Program-made: the position numbers and the translations under genes | Notes under the pieces: model-generated | What the model saw: the letters and a program-made list of their open reading frames with translations, nothing else | The model's database searches: none | What the model was told of the DNA's origin: nothing | Shown here: positions 41,841 through 50,500 of the stretch, piece after piece | Layout: each line of letters starts with the position of its first letter | Position numbering within the stretch: position 1 is the stretch's first letter | Source: Thermoanaerobaculia bacterium | GTDB taxonomy: Bacteria; Acidobacteriota; Thermoanaerobaculia; Multivoradales; J023 | DNA length: 64,000 bases | Assembly (NCBI GenBank): GCA_030431255.1 | Contig: JAUIJL010000017.1 | Span: 153,285 to 217,284 of the forward strand | Direction of reading: 5' to 3'

Positions 41841-43331
41841 TTGAACGCCCGATTTTCTTCGTACCTCGTTATTGTCTTCACGGCAATTCTTTTCGGTGGC
41901 TGCACGGCCGGTCACCAAATCCGAAAGCTGCCCGACCCTCCTGGATCTTTAGACCAAGCTGCCTATTACGCATTGCCCCGCACTGTCGTGGCCGTGACGT
42001 TTCCCGTCGAGGCGACTTCCGTGAAAGAGGGGACAGGGACGACGGAGGTCAAAGGCCAAGACGTCTCTTGTTTTTCCCAATTGGGGGAGCACATCTCATT
42101 CAAAGACAAGATTCCGCCTTGGGTAGACGGTAAGCCCAAGACGCTGCTGGAGGCTTTGGGTTTCGCAAAGAAGCCGGACTCTTCTAAGGCAAACTATTCG
42201 GTCAAGGATGGCGTCACGGTGGCGACCCTAGCGGAGCCCGATCCTGAACAGATTTTTCGCGTGGAGCTGGATTCGTCGTGGGCAAAGAAACGTGCTTTGA
42301 CTCTCGAATTTGGGCCTTTGGGTGTGCTCCAGTCTGGCACATCTTCCGTTCAAGATAGGCGGGTTGACCTAGCAGTGGCCTTTGCGAAGTCGGCTTTGCA
42401 GCTATCGTCGTCTGCAGGACTATTCTCTTTTCGAGCTTCGAACGTGAGCTTACACACTTCGAATCTAGGAAGCGGCAGTCCTGAGGAGCTCCTGTGTGGT
42501 GAGGTTAAAGGAAAGTGTCAGCAGACGGCGTGTGAGATTTATCGGGCCAGAATCGGACTGGCGAGATTGCCGTATCGAGTGACCGAGCAGGGCTTGGAGG
42601 CCGATCAGGCGACGTGGCTGACCTTGAGGTTCGAAGCAGACATCGACAAGCTCATGCCGGTGTTTGTCCGTCCGAAGAAGGTCACGGGCGAGATCGTCTG
42701 TGCCTTGCGCCCGAAAGCACCGACCCAGACGAATGCACCAATAGAGCTGTTGAAGCTCGATCCTGCTGCCGGGTTCTCTGCGGCAACAGGAACAGAATGT
42801 CTCATTCCAGTCGAATTTGAAGGCACTGGCTCGGGTCCTGTGACCGTCTTCCAGGCTGAAGTTAAGGTGCCGAATCAATATAGCCAGGCCTTGAAGGCGG
42901 CGAGACTGGATAAGGCGCACGACCCGACAAAAGACCAAGGTTTCTACTATCGCATTCCTGCCGTGGCCGAGATCGATATCTTGAAGGGCAGCAAGCGGAT
43001 TGCTACTTCTCAAGAAGTCGTGGCCCAGCTAGGCCTTGTCGCCGCCCTTCCGCGTCAAAGCACCTATCAGACGAAATACGTCGCTAAGCTGGATCCGGCC
43101 ACTGGTGCACTTGTTTCATTGACGTCTGATTCCGAGGCCATCGATCCGTCGCTGATCACCGGAACCTCCGAAGCGATCAGCTCCGCCCTGGAAGCGCGGG
43201 CAGAGGCGAAGGAGAAAGAAGCAGCGGCCAATGACGAGCTTGCGCTATTGGAACGGCAGAGAAAGTTGCTCGAGGAACGCGACAAGATTCGAGAGCTCGA
43301 AAAGAAATTGGCGGCGGGTGGGGGGACATAG
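41841..43331 (+). CDS. lipoprotein of unknown function with coiled-coil C-terminus
   Basis: This 496-residue lipoprotein has the lipobox LFGGCTAG with Cys21. The start is TTG 41841, seven bases after ATAGGAG. The middle is beta-rich, with YYALPRTVVAVTFPVEAT near the N-terminus and RVELDSSWAKKRALTLEFGPLGVL. The C-terminal 70 residues form a charged coiled coil (LEARAEAKEKEAAANDELALLERQRKLLEERDKIRELEKKL). It has seven Cys besides the lipidated one. I do not recognise a family with confidence. The gene is visibly poorer in GC than its surroundings and uses A/T-ending codons more, hinting at acquisition. It is isolated: no neighbour within 450 bases on the same strand. Confidence 0.78.
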   Translation: MNARFSSYLVIVFTAILFGGCTAGHQIRKLPDPPGSLDQAAYYALPRTVVAVTFPVEATSVKEGTGTTEVKGQDVSCFSQLGEHISFKDKIPPWVDGKPKTLLEALGFAKKPDSSKANYSVKDGVTVATLAEPDPEQIFRVELDSSWAKKRALTLEFGPLGVLQSGTSSVQDRRVDLAVAFAKSALQLSSSAGLFSFRASNVSLHTSNLGSGSPEELLCGEVKGKCQQTACEIYRARIGLARLPYRVTEQGLEADQATWLTLRFEADIDKLMPVFVRPKKVTGEIVCALRPKAPTQTNAPIELLKLDPAAGFSAATGTECLIPVEFEGTGSGPVTVFQAEVKVPNQYSQALKAARLDKAHDPTKDQGFYYRIPAVAEIDILKGSKRIATSQEVVAQLGLVAALPRQSTYQTKYVAKLDPATGALVSLTSDSEAIDPSLITGTSEAISSALEARAEAKEKEAAANDELALLERQRKLLEERDKIRELEKKLAAGGGT

Positions 43332-43817
43332 GTTGATGCTTGAGCCCAGCTGGAGAAAACCTATCGAGTGCTCGCGTCCTCCACTTCTGTGGACGGCACA
43401 GGAGAGGCGGAAGGTTTACTAACAGAGTACTCGAAGGGCTGGACTTCTAGGAGGTCAGTAGTGGGAACCTCGTTTTCCGTCGTGAAGGTCTGGGCGTGGA
43501 TTCTATGGAAGCCCATCCGTGGGGCGCTCGCTTGACCTTGTCGTCGGGGCCAAGCCGTCCGGATTCGACCCAGTCTCGGACTGTCTCAAGATCAAGCGAC
43601 TTTCCTGGTCGCCTTCGCGCACGATCCAGTGGTTGTTCGCGTCCATGCGTCCCCTACTGTGTTTTGTGCGCAGACAGATTACTTCAACGTTCGGAGGCCG
43701 TTCAAGGTGAGCGGTCCTAGATCGATTTTGAAGCAACTGCAACAGTGCTCTCCCAAGCTGGATTTCGTCCTGTCAGACTTCACGAGGGCGGGCACATCGC
43801 ATGTTCACTCTTTAAGG
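43332..43817. other. long intergenic stretch without a gene
   Basis: These 486 bases are relatively AT-rich for this genome. Short open frames on both strands lack ribosome sites, start-region sense and recognisable motifs. I see no RNA gene. It may be a decayed region between convergent genes. Confidence 0.5.
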
Positions 43818-45803
43818 TCAATCCTCAGCCCAAGCCGACACATCCCCCGACTCGAATCCATCGGCAAAAAGGGCTTGGGGCAGGTCACGTTGGTAGTAGG
43901 GGTCGAATCCCCGTTGAGCGAATACGTTCCAGGCTGCCGTGGCGATCGCGCTCCGTTGTAAGTAGGAGAAGCCGAAACCGGTGGTCAATCCGTGGACTGT
44001 GGCCGCCCAGAGGGCTTCGCCGTCGCCGTAGGGCATGGTGTTTTGCGCCTGTTGGAGCTCCCGTTGAAGATGCGCCGCGGCGATGGGGCGCTCTACCGAC
44101 AGGTAGGCGGCCGCCATTTGCGCGGTGCCTTCGAACCAAATGCCGTCGCGATCGGTGTTGAAGTCGAAGCCGTCGAAACCCACGTGCTCTCGGCGATGGT
44201 GGGTTTCCGCGCACTGAATCGCCTCGGGGTGCAGGCTTGCGCGGTCGTGCAGGGCGAGCATGCTCCAGGTCTGTACATCGACCGGGATTTGATCGTAGGA
44301 CTCGTTGCGGGTCTCGGAATCGATGGTGCCGGCAAAGTAGCAGCCCAGCACGGGATCCCACAGCTGAGCGACGAAGGTTTCGGCGTGCTCGGCGTCCGCC
44401 GTCCATGTGGGATCTATTTCGAGGTTGCCCAAAACTCTGAACGCGGCGAAGACGTCGAGATTGTGCTCGCCACTGGCCCAGGGACGTGGCACGGGGTTCT
44501 CCCCTTCGGGATGGTCGATGCCACCGGTAAAACCGCGATAGGTCCCGGAGGTCGCCTTTTGGGTCCGGACCCATTCGCTGATCCGGCGCGCCGTGTCGAG
44601 ATAAGCCGGCTCTCCGGTGCGTTGGTAGAGGGCGAGCAAAGCAATGGCGGCCCAGGTGTTGTTGCCCACATCCACAGAATCTTGCTCCATCTCGATGTAG
44701 GTCTGCTTCTCCTCACACCAAAAACCGGGAATCCCCATGGTGAACGAAAGGCCGTTGGGATGCCATCCCGGGGGAAGCACCATGTCGCCGGCCAAATAGG
44801 CGTTGCGTAGGCGACCGTCGACGAAGGTCCGATCATTTTCGCCGGCATAGACGAAAGCGTCGCCGATGAGCCGAGCCCGTCTCAGGTCGTCCGCGTCGTC
44901 GCTCGACAGGAAGGCCAGCAGAACCAGGGCGTTGTCGTAGGTGAACGCCAAATTTCGAAAGGCTAGATCGAAACGGGTGATGTCGTCTCCGCCCAAGCAA
45001 GTGGCCTGAATATCCTCAGTTTCGAAGCTACGCACGAAGCGGGGCTCGTCCAGCTTGAGGGATTGGGCCTGTGGGCTTAGGTCATAGTAGATATCGTCCA
45101 CATAAAAGACGGCGCCGCCGGGATTGTCGGTTGAGGTGGCTACCCAGCCGAATCCGCCCAACACGTAGCTTAGATCCGAGGTGGAAACATCGATGGAGAA
45201 TTCTTGCCAGTCGGTAGACAGCTCGCCGGTGATGCTGATTTTGGGTGAGGAATCTGGAAAAGGGACACCGGCGCCGTGGCCGACTCCGCCCATGAAGAAT
45301 TCGACGACCTCCTCGCCGGTGGCTCCCTTCGCCTTGAAGCGAAGACTTACGGCACCGGTGAGGTCCACGCCCGCATCGGGATCGGTTCCCCAATTCGGTG
45401 CAGGGGCCGAGGCATCGTCTTCAAAGACTCCGTTGAGAAAATAGAAACCGCCGAAACCCGGCTGATCCGCCAGCTCGAAGCGAAACATGGACGCCCCCAC
45501 GGGATCATCGGTGGACCAGGAGCCATTCGCGACGACAGGGACCGGCCCAAAAGCTCCGAGCACCACAAAATGATTGCTCGGTGCGCTGACGTCGGAGTAG
45601 ACGTAGAACTCTTGGTGGAATCGATCCATCAGGTCGCGAAGGAAGTCCAGCGACGCCTGGGCTGAGGTCTCCGTGGCCGTCTGGCCGCTCGCGGCGAGTG
45701 AGCCCACAAGCACGGCGAGCCCGGCGGCTACGCCTGTCTCGAGGATGGGCTTACGGCCGCTTAAAACCTTAATAAGAATGGCTTTAACGTAGGATTTGCA
45801 CAT
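43818..45803 (-). CDS. exported alpha/alpha-toroid protein, glycoside-hydrolase-like, with GFESGD..W tag
   Basis: This 661-residue exported protein has a signal segment (ETGVAAGLAVLVGSLAASGQ). An N-terminal jelly-roll, CBM-like domain (about 60-245) contains GFGGFYFLNGVFEDDASAPAPNWG and WQEFSIDVSTSDLSYVLGGFGW. The larger C-terminal domain (about 255-640) is helical with toroid-type signatures: NNTWAAIALLALYQRTGEPAYLDTARRISEWV and DVQTWSMLALHDRASL. That resembles glycoside hydrolases or lyases of the (alpha/alpha)6 fold. Catalytic acids cannot be assigned by eye. The protein ends with LFADGFESGDVSAWAED. AAGGGGAG lies before the ATG. It is a single gene. A role in polysaccharide breakdown is a reasonable inference. 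Confidence 0.86.
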   Translation of the reverse strand: MCKSYVKAILIKVLSGRKPILETGVAAGLAVLVGSLAASGQTATETSAQASLDFLRDLMDRFHQEFYVYSDVSAPSNHFVVLGAFGPVPVVANGSWSTDDPVGASMFRFELADQPGFGGFYFLNGVFEDDASAPAPNWGTDPDAGVDLTGAVSLRFKAKGATGEEVVEFFMGGVGHGAGVPFPDSSPKISITGELSTDWQEFSIDVSTSDLSYVLGGFGWVATSTDNPGGAVFYVDDIYYDLSPQAQSLKLDEPRFVRSFETEDIQATCLGGDDITRFDLAFRNLAFTYDNALVLLAFLSSDDADDLRRARLIGDAFVYAGENDRTFVDGRLRNAYLAGDMVLPPGWHPNGLSFTMGIPGFWCEEKQTYIEMEQDSVDVGNNTWAAIALLALYQRTGEPAYLDTARRISEWVRTQKATSGTYRGFTGGIDHPEGENPVPRPWASGEHNLDVFAAFRVLGNLEIDPTWTADAEHAETFVAQLWDPVLGCYFAGTIDSETRNESYDQIPVDVQTWSMLALHDRASLHPEAIQCAETHHRREHVGFDGFDFNTDRDGIWFEGTAQMAAAYLSVERPIAAAHLQRELQQAQNTMPYGDGEALWAATVHGLTTGFGFSYLQRSAIATAAWNVFAQRGFDPYYQRDLPQALFADGFESGDVSAWAED

Positions 45804-46041
45804 AGCTCAGCTCCCCTTTCGAATCGAGTTGGAGAATCACACCTGGCGCGGTTAGGTCTGCTGACTCCCAAGCTTATCATCGATCTACAGGGGCCTTTGG
45901 GGTACGGAGTATTTCGCAGAAGCGACCTGACGGTTTGTGGTGCCCGGTCCGGAATGGGTCGTTTGGTGAGTTACAACAGTTTGCTGGCAAACAGCATTGA
46001 TCTCGTGCGCTAGGCTTCTGAGCAGAGGAGGAGCCGAAAAA

Positions 46042-46275
46042 ATGCCGAGTCTCAGTATTCGAAAGATCGACCAAGAAGTCTATGACCGGCTAAGAGAACG
46101 TGCCGCTGAGAATGGAGTCTCCATCGAAGAGGAGGTGCGGCGGTTGATTGCTCGCTCGGTCTCGGCTCCCAAGAAGCTGGGTGACTTGGCGATCGAGCTC
46201 TTTGGACCCAATCACGGTGTGGAGCTGGATCTGCCGGAGAGGTCGGTAGGAAGGCCGTCAGACCTCGAAACGTGA
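46042..46275 (+). CDS. FitA-like ribbon-helix-helix antitoxin, orphan
   Basis: This 77-residue protein begins MPSLSIRKIDQEVYDRLRE, the ribbon-helix-helix DNA-binding start typical of FitA/VapB-type antitoxins. It is followed by ENGVSIEEEVRRLIARSV and a C-terminal toxin-binding tail. GAGGAG lies about nine bases before the ATG. The stop overlaps a GTG (46272) as in intact fitAB pairs, but the frame that would encode the PIN-domain toxin stops after six codons (MICWAH), so the toxin is missing here. It could still act as a repressor or neutralise a toxin encoded elsewhere. The gene sits in a gene-poor, GC-poorer stretch with short repeats. Confidence 0.83.
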   Translation: MPSLSIRKIDQEVYDRLRERAAENGVSIEEEVRRLIARSVSAPKKLGDLAIELFGPNHGVELDLPERSVGRPSDLET

Positions 46276-46312
46276 TCTGTTGGGCTCACTGAAGAGGTTC
46301 ACTGAAGAGGTG
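46272..46312 (+). pseudogene. six-codon stub of the missing toxin gene and 13-bp repeat
   Basis: GTG at 46272 overlaps the antitoxin stop (GTGA) and gives only six codons before TGA at 46290. CACTGAAGAGGTT is duplicated at 46287-46299 and 46300-46312, so the site looks like a deletion junction. Confidence 0.4.
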
Positions 46313-46323
46313 CCGGGCACTTC
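46309..46323. repeat. dispersed GAAGTGCC-type palindrome, copy 4
   Basis: GGTGCCGGGCACTTC, intergenic, is the inverted counterpart of the copies at 21160 and 39155. Confidence 0.45.
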
Positions 46324-46898
46324 ATGACGGTGTTCAATATTCAAGGTTTGAGGTTGTCCAGTCGGTAAAGTCGCCCAGGCGACGGTGGGTGTCGACCTGG
46401 GATCGAATTCGCGTCGGGTTGCGGCATGGACGGGTCGCAGATGCGCAGGAGGATTCGTTTCCTTCGGGGCTAAAATGGTCATTAGTCCTGATCTACGGCC
46501 CCTATGCGGACATGTCGATGGGAAGATACTTGCCAAGATGCGGCAGGCTGTATAGAGTGCGTGCTCGGTTTCATCTATGACTCTGTCGTTCTTGGTTGGT
46601 CCGAGCCGGTTGACGGTTGGTTGACTCACCGGTCAGTGTTACCCCTGCTGACTCGAGTTGCCGCCGACTTTTAGGTCCGGTAAAGACCTGAATCGTCAGG
46701 TTCTCGGTCCGGTCGGTAGGCGGAGTCTGAAATCGAGAGTTCTATTTTTGTCCTGAGTCCCTTTCGATCTCGGCTCGACCGCCGAGCGGGTCCGATGGTT
46801 TCTGTCCGTCTGAGCTAGCCGGCCATTGGGCTCGCGACTGTGGGTCGCGTTGGGATGACCGTGTGTCCGCGGTTCGACCGCCGCGAGGAGTCCCCCCT
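46324..46898. other. long intergenic stretch without a gene
   Basis: These 575 bases show only short open frames with no ribosome sites or recognisable motifs. The stretch presumably contains the promoter of the giant-protein operon, but I cannot place boxes with confidence. Confidence 0.5.
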
Positions 46899-47516
46899 AT
46901 GCCCGTCCGCCTGTGCTGCCTCTTGCCCGTCCTCGTCTGCGCCTTTTTCTCCATTCCGACCCTCGCCACCGCGGCTTCCGACGACACGGCACCGAGTCGT
47001 CTTTCCGACGTCTTTCCGGGCGTCGAGGTGGCCCGCTGCATGTTCCCCCAGGGCAAGCTGGTGGTGCAGAGCGGCGAGCTCTTCCACGTGTTGCGCAAGG
47101 GGGACTCGGTGCCCGGGCAGCCCGGATTGCGGGTGCTCGAGATCACCGACCGGCACGCGGTGCTGATCCAAGGGCCCAAGGGGTCGGGGCCTGTGACATC
47201 CACCTCTGGAGAATCTACGGCAGCGGTGCCGATTCCCGATCGCCTGGTGAAAATCGAGAAGAAGCTCGACGGCGAGGTGACGGTGACCGTGCTCTCCGCG
47301 CGCATGCCGCGGGCGGTGGGTCCGGAGCTCTTGGACCAGGAGACGATTTACTCACCGTGGTCCGAGGACGGCGGCAAGGTGAAGCACTCAGGCTCTGGGA
47401 AGGGCTCCGGCGAGGATCCCGAAGGCGAGGCTGCCTTGGCTCCCTTGGTGGCGCCGCGGCAGACAGAGGCTCCCGAAGCCGGGGTCCAAAAAGATGAGAA
47501 CGGGGGAGACCGATGA
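46899..47516 (+). CDS. exported GspC/PilP-like small protein coupled to the giant gene
   Basis: This 205-residue protein has a signal peptide (CCLLPVLVCAFFSIPTLATA). ATG 46899 is preferred to an upstream GTG because GAGGAG lies nine bases before it. A core of about 50 residues (GELFHVLRKGDSVPG, LRVLEITDRHAVLIQGP) resembles the homology region of GspC and the PilP fold of secretion and pilus systems. The rest is a low-complexity Gly/Ser/Glu/Pro-rich tail. Its stop overlaps the ATG of the giant gene by four bases (ATGA), so the two should be translated together. It may assist export or assembly of the giant protein. The similarity is by pattern only, and the function is an inference. Confidence 0.77.
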   Translation: MPVRLCCLLPVLVCAFFSIPTLATAASDDTAPSRLSDVFPGVEVARCMFPQGKLVVQSGELFHVLRKGDSVPGQPGLRVLEITDRHAVLIQGPKGSGPVTSTSGESTAAVPIPDRLVKIEKKLDGEVTVTVLSARMPRAVGPELLDQETIYSPWSEDGGKVKHSGSGKGSGEDPEGEAALAPLVAPRQTEAPEAGVQKDENGGDR

Positions 47517-50500
47517 TGCGCCGCGTCGCTTCCGCTTCGGCCCTGTTCCTATCGCTCCTCATTTTGTTCACGGGTCAGATGACCGCGGCTCCGGAGGTTC
47601 CGTCCTCGACGAAGGGGGCCGTGAGCGACCCGTCCGCGGATTACGGGCAGACGGACCACCGCCATACGGATAATTGCGTGATCGATCACCACATGGTGGT
47701 CGACGGTCTGCTGGCCGCCGCGGACGCCGGCAAGGGGCCGATGACGTTGGGCGTCGGTGAATGGCGGGGCGATGTCTACGTGCTGCCCTACACCTACGAC
47801 CAACCCTACGACCGCGACCTGTCCGGCGCTCCGAACGTGGCGGCGCGCCAATGGGTGACCCGCTCGTTCCTGGCCGACAACCCGGATCGTTTCGACTTCG
47901 TGTTGGTGTTCACCAACTTCACCTGGGACGCGGGGGAAGCACGGGGCCTGTATTGGAGCATCGCCAACGACGTCGAAGGCATCGGCGTGGACGTCTTCGA
48001 CTTCTCCGCGGAATTCGGTAGCGATCATCTCGAAGGTTATATCGACGGCATGTATTTGCCCGACTACCGGCTGCCCGACGGCTCGTTGGACGAGGAGCGG
48101 GTGCGCCAGATCATCAACCACGAGCTCGGCCACCGCTGGTTGGTGCACCCCCAGGTGGACGACGGCTCCGGGCCCACGGACGATCTCTTGGGCCGAGACG
48201 GCTCCCATTGGAGCTACCTCTACGGCGTCGACGATTTCATGTACGGCAGCCAATGGACCGACAACGGCGACGGCACCTTTACCGCCACCTCCGTGCGCCG
48301 TCGCTTCAGCCCTCTCTCCCTTTACCTGATGGGCATGACCCCGCCGTCGACGGTGCCGCCTTTCAGCCTGTTGGAAAACGACACCATCGACGTCACCCAG
48401 CTACCGTCCCTGGGTGCCACCATCGAAGCCACCGAGCGGATCTTGACCGTCGACGACGTAATTCGCGCGGAGGGCGCCCGTTTCCCCAACGATGCCGAGA
48501 GCGACCACGAATTCCGCATCGGTATGGTGTTCTTGATCGACCCGGTCGAGCCCTACTCGCTCGACGACGTCTCCTTTCTCGAGGAGCTGCGGACCTTCTG
48601 GCAGGGCTCTTTCTTCCGTCAAACCCTGGGCCGTGGCGTGGTGCAGGTGGGAGAGCAGGGTGAGCTGCCGCCGGGCGGGGCGAACGTCAATTTGCAGCTG
48701 GCCATGGATTGGTTGGCGGACCAAAGCGGTGGTGGCCTGTGGGCGGATTCCGCCACCACCGAGCTGCGGGACAGCGCCGAGGCGGTGGACGCCTTGGGTC
48801 GAGCCGGCGGTTATTTCGACACCGTGGAAGACGCGATCCGGCTGCTCGACGACCAAGTGGCCGGCACCGCGGCCTTGCGCTATCGCAAGCTGGAGAGCTT
48901 GGCGATCTACGGTGACAATCCGGGCCTGATCGAAGATCTGGCGGACGAGGTCGAAGCCGAGCAAGGCCCCGAAGGGGGCTGGGCGGCCTATCCGCGCTAC
49001 GCCGCCGACGCGGTGACCACGGCACGCGCCGTCCGCGCGCTGGCGATCACGGATCGTCAGGGGGTGGCTCAGAGCGGGTGGGCCTGGCTCGCGGACCAGC
49101 AACGGGCCGACGGCGGCTGGGGTTGGCAGCCGGGTAGCCCCAGCTCCGTGCCCGTGACCCTGGAAGCTTTGATGGCGGCCCGGACGGTGGATCCCGACGG
49201 TTTTTGGACCTTGCCCGAGGTGGAGGCCGGTATCGCCTGGTTGTTGGGGCGGCGGGTCGACGGCGGCTTTGGTGACCTCTATCCCACCGTCGCCCAAACC
49301 GCCCTCTTCCTGCAATTGGTTTTCGAGCAGCCGATCGATCAGGGCTTCGTGCAAGGGGCGATCGATTTTCTGGCCGCCCATCAGGCCGCCAACGGCAGCT
49401 GGGAATCCAGCTCCTACAAAACCGCGTCGGCGATCAAGGCGTTGATCGCCTACCTGCTGCCGGACCCGTACGTCGACGCCGCCGAGGTCTTCGCCAACCC
49501 CGCGGATCCCTTCGACGGCGAGGGCTTCAACCTGATCGCCGCGGTCCGCAACGGTGGGGTGGACCTCTCCACGGGCACGGAATACGAGTGGCAGATCTAT
49601 CGGGCCGACGACACCCTGGCCTTGGTGATCCCCGGTCTGCTGCCCTTCCTCGGGGAAACCGGATTCACCACCATCGACGATCCGGTGCCCGGTGACAACC
49701 TGCCGCCGGGCGACTACACCGTGCGGTTGTTGCTCGATCCCTTGCGCAAGCTGAGCCAGAAGACCCGCGACAATGATATCGCCGAGATTCCCCTGCGCAT
49801 TCGCACCCACCCGCAAGGTATCGATTTGGTGCTCACTGACGGCGACCTCTTGCTGACTCCCGACCAAGTGAGCGCGGTGCCGATGACGGTGACCGTGCAA
49901 GGCGTGGTCCACAACCAAGGTCTGACCGGCGCGGGCTCGGCGGAGCTGGTGGTCTTCGACGGCAATCCCGCGGACAATCGTCGCCTCGGCTCCACCGCCG
50001 TGGCGGTGGCCTCCCTCTCCCAATCGCCGTTCAGCCTCGACGTGGTGCTCACCGAGGCGCGGCCCTATTTGTTGACGGTGGTGGCGGATCCGGATCGCCT
50101 GCTCGTCGACGCGGACCGCTTCAACAACTCGGCGTCGCGCCAGATGGTGCTGCGCCTGGAGCCTGATCTGGAGATCCGTGACGGCGGCGTGGTCGCCACC
50201 CCGCCGGCGCCGGCAGTGGGTGAGCCCGTGCGTATCGACGCCGAGATTTGGAACGGTGGCACGACCACCCTCGGCCAATTCCAGGTTTCCTTCTCCTACA
50301 CCTACAACGGCTCCGACTTCCTGATCCAACAAATCACCGTCGACGGTCCCTTGGCCCCGGGCGCGAGCGTGACCGTGGGCGTGGATTGGGTGCCCAACGT
50401 GGGCGGCACCTTGCCGATTACCGTGGTCGCCGATCCCCAAGGCTCGATCGGCGATGTGGATCCGGCGGACAATACCCAAGTGGTGATGCTGCCGGTGGGC

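Noticed and set aside
43503..43742. A 79-codon minus-strand frame in the gap after the lipoprotein gene.
   Set aside because: No ribosome site, no motif, overlapping open frames on the other strand; treated as intergenic.
46389..46580. A 63-codon plus-strand frame downstream of the orphan antitoxin, considered as a toxin.
   Set aside because: It has no PIN-domain acidic residues and no ribosome site, and it is over 100 bases from the antitoxin.
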